A stretch of 64,000 nt of DNA from Neofusicoccum parvum (taxonomy: Eukaryota > Ascomycota > Dothideomycetes > Botryosphaeriales > Botryosphaeriaceae). Under the pieces are notes generated by a model. The model was not told where the DNA came from, searched no databases, and was given only the letters and a program-made list of their open reading frames with translations. Shown here piece after piece: positions 58,947-64,000 of this stretch. Each line of letters opens with the position of its first letter. The first letter of the stretch is position 1. The stretch spans positions 2,480,001 to 2,544,000 of the forward strand of contig CP087207.1 in NCBI GenBank assembly GCA_020912385.1, given 5' to 3'. The translations under genes were made by a program, and so were the position numbers.

Positions 58947-61484
58947 TCACGTACGGGCAACGGCGCTGCTCCCCTTCTCATGAAGACGCTGGAGCACGGA
59001 GGTCTCAAGCAGCGGCGCGAACTCGTTAGTCAATGGCTTTTGCTTGGGGTCTCCGGCAAGAACGAGCAGCTCCAGGCCATCCTTGAAAACCCCGAGTGGG
59101 ACTGCCATGCGAGGCGCGGTGAACATTCCGGCTTCGTCGATGACGAGGCACTGGACCTTGACGTAGCGAACGACGTTTTCCGCAGCAGCCTGCGAGTCCG
59201 CGAGGAATATCACCTTGCAACGGCTCTGAAGGTATGACTCGGCGAACTTGTGGGTGCGTAGTCGATCAAGTTTATCCCGAAGAGCCTTGACTACGGCTCT
59301 GTCGGAACCCAACAACCTGGCCAGCCAAAGCTCATGCTTTTCGGAGTCGTACACCTTGGCATCATTGAAGAGTACATGAGTGTCATCCTGTAGGATGGCC
59401 GCAATGTACTTATCTAGCTGCACATGGAAGTCGTACTTGCCAAGGGTGTCGTCCTCGTCACTCTGCTCCCTGCGCTCGTAGAGTTCCCAGACATCGTTGA
59501 CGAGGTCCCGATCCTCAGGTTGATGATCCTGGCCAAATCCGCGCGGGCCGTGCTTGTAGTCGCCGACGAATCTGACGATCTGGTCCTGTGCAAGATTGGT
59601 GATGCCCAAGAACATCTTCATGGCTTCATCTCGAGCATCACTGGTCGGGGTTACATATGCGGTGGATTTGCCGCATTGCGCAAGGCCTTCGGTGACCACA
59701 CAACTGATGTGCGTCTTGCCGGTGCCTGGAGATCCGCATATGGCATATAAGCCAGTGCTACTATGCGCAACTCCCTCAACCGTGCCTTTTTCGCGCTTGC
59801 TGAGCTGGATGTCTGCGCGCTGCGTAACCCCCCTGTAGCGTTGCCGCATTTCAGGTGTAGACCGGAATTCGGTCGACAGACAGCCTGGGTTCTTGACGGT
59901 GGGCTCCCTGATGGCAAGAGCATTTGCTACATCAACTCCATCTGCGTTCTTCAGCTCGGAGCATTTCTGTAAGCCGAGAAGCATGCGGGATGCCGGGACC
60001 TCCTCATCAACCTGTAGGATGAAGCCCGGGTAGACTGCGTCCTCGTCAATGGTGAGGCTACTGTCCCCGCGGACACATGCCAAGACATGGGCCTTTGTGT
60101 TGAGGAGGTCCTCGCAAACTACGCCGGAGAAGCTGCTGGCCGTGCCCTCCTCATCAAAGACGCTGGAGATCAAGATGCGTGACTCGAGACTCGGGAGCTT
60201 TGTCGGGATGGACGCCGCGTTGCATCCCCAAATGCAGACGAGGCACTGGCCGGGTACTCCCGGGAACGGCCTGAACTTCATGCTGGCTTTGAGAGATCCC
60301 AGCAACCAACCGTCCCGGACAATCAGCTCGTACTGCTCCCTTTCGCGCATGATGCAAAGCTTGTATGCGAACATCATCGCCTCCGGTGATGGCAGAAGTG
60401 CCGGAATCTTGAAGGAGTTCCACTCCAAATCCATGCTTCTGATTGCAACATCATTATCGTCGAAGCCGATGTCCCAGCGTTCCACCATCCATCCAGGGTG
60501 CGGAAGTTCCCTGGCTGGGAAGTTGTCATGGATGGAGGGCAGCCCACTGTTGCTTTCGAGCCGGTAGAACCAGAGAGGTCCGTGGTCCATGCACACCTTC
60601 ATGACTGAACGGAACCAGCCGGCGAACTATTTGGTAGTGGAGATGATTTCCTCGGAGATACGAGTATGTATGAACATCTTGCAGGAAGGCTTCGAAAGCC
60701 AATGGACAATCTTTTCAGCGTTTGACAACTGTTTGCACTCTTCCTCGCTCATGACCAGAAGTTCGGAGATCCTGGCGGCAGAGATACCATTGAACTTGAC
60801 GTTCGACCGCGAGACTTGCGTCATTGGCTGTGTAAGGGTGGTGGGTGTCTCGACAGGTCGAACGTCGCTCATGGTGGTGTCTTCGGGGTCCAGAACGCCG
60901 AGGCCGATGCTCTTCTCTTCCGCCGGCACTACAGGTCTGGAGGAGTTGAGACCAACCCTGGTGAGCCACAGCCCACCCGCTTCGTGAACCTGTGCCACCC
61001 CGCTTGCTTCATTATCCATGCAGTGTTGTAGGATATCCTGCTTTTGGACGTCTTGCCCGAATTTCATTGTCAGACATGAGAGCGAGGCGGATCCCTTGGG
61101 ATCCGGGGACGTCTCAAGGGCGTCAGAATATACGAAGGCGTCCAAAGGAGCAGTGCGACCCTGGTTATCCTTGCCGGATTTGAGCAGCCTGATGCGTATG
61201 TGAGGCCATTGGGTCGAGTGATTGTAGGATGCTTGAATGAGTGCGTTCTTTTGATGCTTCCCTTTTGCTGTGAGCTGACCGAAAGTTGCCTCAGACAAAT
61301 CGTCCTGGAATGCAAGGACTGCGGGAACTGGTCTGCTGATAGGAACTAGTCGATTGGTCTCTTTCGCAGCCGTGGCAAAGGAATCCTTGATTTTGAACAT
61401 CTTGTCGTCCCTCCCACGAAGTTCTTGATGGACAGGGGCCAGGTCGAAGTCTCCAGATTGCGGTAGATATCCATTGGATTCCAT
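58947..61484 (-). pseudogene. Broken SF1 (UPF1-like) helicase gene
   Basis: One continuous minus frame from the ATG at 61484 to a stop at 58947 is interrupted by a single in-frame TAG at 60627-60629 (ISTTK-stop-FAGWFRSV); CAG to TAG would explain it. The product has a long N-terminal region (about 500 residues) of unknown fold, then ATPase motifs: Walker A GSPGTGKTH, Walker B CLVIDEAGMF, and motif III LAGDPKQKPL with the Q-glutamine. RecA-like domain 2 with motifs IV-VI is missing: the frame ends soon after motif III at SAVART, next to a GTACGTGAGC donor-like sequence, the poly-C run and a MITE. The family unwinds RNA or DNA in decay, silencing or repair. Two defects make a working protein unlikely. 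Fungal genomes often carry several such helicases. Confidence 0.8.
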
Positions 61485-62570
61485 GCTGACCTTCAGGTCT
61501 CCTGGAAGCTCCTGTAATCCGACATACTTATACCGGTGAACGTTCTAAGGGGCAGAGGTAGTCGCCATGGCTGTCGAGATGGTCTGCGGAAGCGCACTAG
61601 AGAGCGAAAACGAGCTTACAAGGTGGATGGTGAGGGTCTGGGCGGGCGGGTTGAAGAAGAATAGGGTCATAAGGTGGTCAGAAGTATACAGACGCTGTGG
61701 CGCGCGCCTTCGCGACGCTAAACCTAGACTGGCGTACAGGTCTCCAAAAGGGTCATTGTCGATCAGCGACACTGTCCGTAGCCCATGATGGCAGATGCCA
61801 GACCACAGTGTCTTCCGGACGAATGCTTCAACCCTCTACGACGAAGTGCGATATCATATGGCTCGAACCACTGATGCGAGGTTGCGACACTTGTCAGCAT
61901 TGTTCCCATTTTGTGACCTCTCGACTGGGGCACGTCTCCCTGAAAGAAAGTCAGCAAAGACTGCGACGAGGGAGAAGGAGATGTCAGACTGCACAGAGGT
62001 AAAGGATCTCACCGATCGTCCATTTCCCGGTATGGCTTCTGTAGACGGCAGACACTTCCCAGAGCTCGCGCATCAATCAACGTACACGTCCTCCATTTCA
62101 TCCCGCATGCCGGTGCCGTTGTATCTACGCATCCCGACAGCGTTATTCGCTATGTATGTCCACTGCTCGAGCTACCCTCCACCTGGCTCCACCCCATCAC
62201 CCGAATTAAACGCCTTTAAATGTACACAACACAAGAGTGGAGAGAATCTTTAGCTCGAGCTTTTTTTTCCATGCAAGGGAAACTGTCGCGGAACAGTGTA
62301 ACCCCTCATCCAAAACACTTCCCCCCAATAGCGAGATGTTCCTTTCCTCAACATACAAACATCCACCCACTGCACATGATCCTTACAAAGACAGACGACA
62401 CTAGAACGCCTACTCTAGATGCGAGGTGATTCTTTTTTGCTCGTCTCGTCGAACAAGAAAGTAGAAATGAGAAGCCAAGCCAGGCCGGAGCCGGCGGGCG
62501 ACGATTCGAGAAGAGAGCCGACAAAATGGAATGGCCGATGGGGCCGAGGTGAGGATGATCGACGAGTAAA
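61485..62570. other. Intergenic region with solo TIR
   Basis: About 1.1 kb. Contains one TIR end (61814-61838). No gene is supported; minus frames near 61545-61772 have no ATG of good context and no domain. Confidence 0.55.
61814..61838. repeat. Solo or truncated end of the TIR element
   Basis: TCCGGACGAATGCTTCAAC is the inverted form of the MITE terminus with one difference from copy 1. No matching opposite end is found within 100 bp on either side, so this is a truncated copy or a solo terminus. Confidence 0.6.
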
Positions 62571-64000
62571 TCAATCGTCGTCCTCCTCCTTCACACTCTT
62601 CTTTCCCTCGTCCTTCTTCGCGAGCTCCTTCTTCCAGAGCCCGTTCGCGGCATCGCGGTCAACGTCCTTGAAGACGGCGTCGAACACTTCCGCGTACCAC
62701 CTGACGGGCTTGCCCTCGATACCCTCCTTGATATTCTATTACACATGTCAGTTGCTGCTGCCTGTTCACGTCAGAAAGGGATCAGACTTACCTCAGGCAA
62801 CTCCAACCAATCGCTCAGGTTGTCCTCCGGGAAGATGATCATCTTCGCGCCCGCTCTTCTCGCCGCCACCGTCTTTTCCCGCAGCCCACCGATCCTGAGC
62901 ACCTTGCCTGTGACTGTCAGCTCACCCGTCATGGCGATGGTTGGGTCGAGCGGGTGGTCGAGTGCCAGACTCAGCAAGCTGGTCGCCATGGTGATGCCAG
63001 CACTGGGGCCATCCTTCTGGACAGCGCCCTCAGGGCAATGCATGTGGATCTTCGCGTGCTCGAAGAAGCGGTTATCCGGGAACTGACGTGCCATGACGCT
63101 CTTCGCGAACGAGTAGGCGATGACGGTCGACTCCTTCATGACATTCTTGAGGTTGCCCGTGCGCTCGAAGCCCGGCCGCGACGATGCAGTCAGCGCGTTC
63201 TCCAGGATAGACTCGACGTACAGCGCGGCACCGCCCATCTGGGTCCAGGCGAGACCCATGGCGACACCGGGAGGAGTGGTGTCGTAGAGGCGATCGGCAG
63301 TGAAGATGGGTGGGCCAACGTAGTCCTTGAGGTTCTCCGGGGTGATGCTGACGTGGACGCTGTCCGGGACCTTGAGGGCGACGCGGGGCTTCTCTGTCGT
63401 CTCGGCCTCAATGTTCTCGGGAGTATCCTTCACATCGCTGGTGTCTTTGCTGGCGGCTTCTTGTGCTTGCTTGCCCTCTTCCGTAAGGGCCTTGTCCTCT
63501 GATAACACATCCTCGCCCAGATCCTGGATGATCTTGAGTGCGGATTTTCTGTAAACCTTCTCAATCTGCTTCTTCAGGTTGCGAACACCACTTTCGCGGC
63601 AGTACTTGTTAATGAGTTCATGAATAGCTTCCTTCTCGAGATTGACATCAACCTCCTTCAAGCCGCTCAACTCCTTTGCAGCGGGTGCGAGGTAGCGCTC
63701 CGCGATTGCCATCTTCTCGTCAGCAACATAACCCGAAAGCTCAATCATTTCCATACGATCAAGCAGAGGCCGGGGGATGGTATCAGTCATGTTTGCTGTG
63801 CAGACGAAGAGGACCTTGGAGAGATCGACGGGCACATCCATATAGTGATCCAAGAAGGAGCTGTTCTGCTCAGGATCAAGCAGCTCAAGGAGTGCCGAAG
63901 AAGGATCGCCCTGGTGTCCACGTCCAATCTTGTCCACTTCGTCAATCAACACCAGCGGGTTCTCCGTCTGACACTTCTTAAGCGCTTGGATGATGCGTCC
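62571..64000 (-). CDS. PIM1: Mitochondrial Lon protease, C-terminal part (cut by window edge)
   Basis: Exons 62792->64000 and 62571-62735, joined over a 56-bp intron (GTAAGT..ATAG), form the C-terminal about 460 residues. Lon is the ATP-dependent serine protease of the mitochondrial matrix that degrades damaged proteins and maintains mtDNA. Visible parts are Walker [12 protein letters not shown], the AAA+ small domain with sensor 2 [11 protein letters not shown], an acidic linker typical of fungal PIM1 (about 50 residues), and the protease domain with the catalytic serine in [11 protein letters not shown] and lysine in [14 protein letters not shown]. The last exon encodes the charged tail ending in KEEDDD. 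The N-terminal substrate-binding domain and Walker A lie beyond the window. The gene is intact as far as seen. Confidence 0.96.

Noticed and set aside
61545..61772. Possible upstream exon of the helicase or a small gene
   Set aside because: There is no ATG at the start of the frame and the spacing to the helicase would need an intron of under 30 bp.

Overview
The window is nuclear DNA of a filamentous ascomycete (Pezizomycotina; a Dothideomycete would fit, but that is inference). Genes carry short introns (about 45-70 bp, GT..AG with CTRAY branch points), and the proteins are typical of saprotrophic or plant-associated moulds: a Zn2Cys6 factor, two P450s, an MFS carrier, secreted carbohydrate-active enzymes, a fungal rhodopsin-domain protein, RAD4 and mitochondrial Lon. 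I found no CRISPR array, rRNA, convincing tRNA, PKS or NRPS.

Layout. 0-10 kb: 5' part of a Zn2Cys6 transcription factor (-), a MAO-N type amine oxidase (-), intronless RAD4/XPC (+) and a secreted GH16 glucanase (-). 10-23 kb: gene-poor; a Kex2-processed secreted protein (+) at 13.8 kb lies in GC-rich spacer, followed by an AT-rich decayed block (17.1-20.5 kb). 23-36.4 kb: rhodopsin-domain membrane protein (+), a second AT-rich block, a head-to-head P450 (-) / ACS-family MFS (+) pair, and a rhamnogalacturonan acetylesterase (+). 38-48 kb: 2,3-dihydroxybenzoate-decarboxylase-type amidohydrolase (+), a secreted M15-like putative metallopeptidase (-), a DUF1772 protein (-), a six-hairpin glycosidase-like protein (+) and a secreted HExxH protein (+). 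48.5-55 kb: large kinase-like protein (-) and a second P450 (+) with an abnormal first intron. 55-62 kb: repeat-rich unstable segment with an unknown two-exon gene (-), MITE copies, a 100-bp-period direct repeat, a dense DNA hairpin array, a 30-nt poly-C run and a broken SF1 helicase (-). The right edge holds the 3' part of mitochondrial Lon (-).

Functional themes. Several products are exported and act on plant or microbial polymers (GH16, CE12, M15-like, HExxH protein, Kex2-processed protein, possibly the six-hairpin protein). Others handle small molecules (amine oxidase, dihydroxybenzoate decarboxylase, two P450s, MFS carrier, DUF1772). They are interspersed with housekeeping genes and lack a backbone synthase, so I do not call a biosynthetic cluster.

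The strongest unusual signals are the hairpin array at 57.75-58.01 kb, which looks like organellar-type spacer DNA; the short TIR element family around it; the pseudogenised helicase; and the P450 intron whose 3' end reads CG instead of AG.
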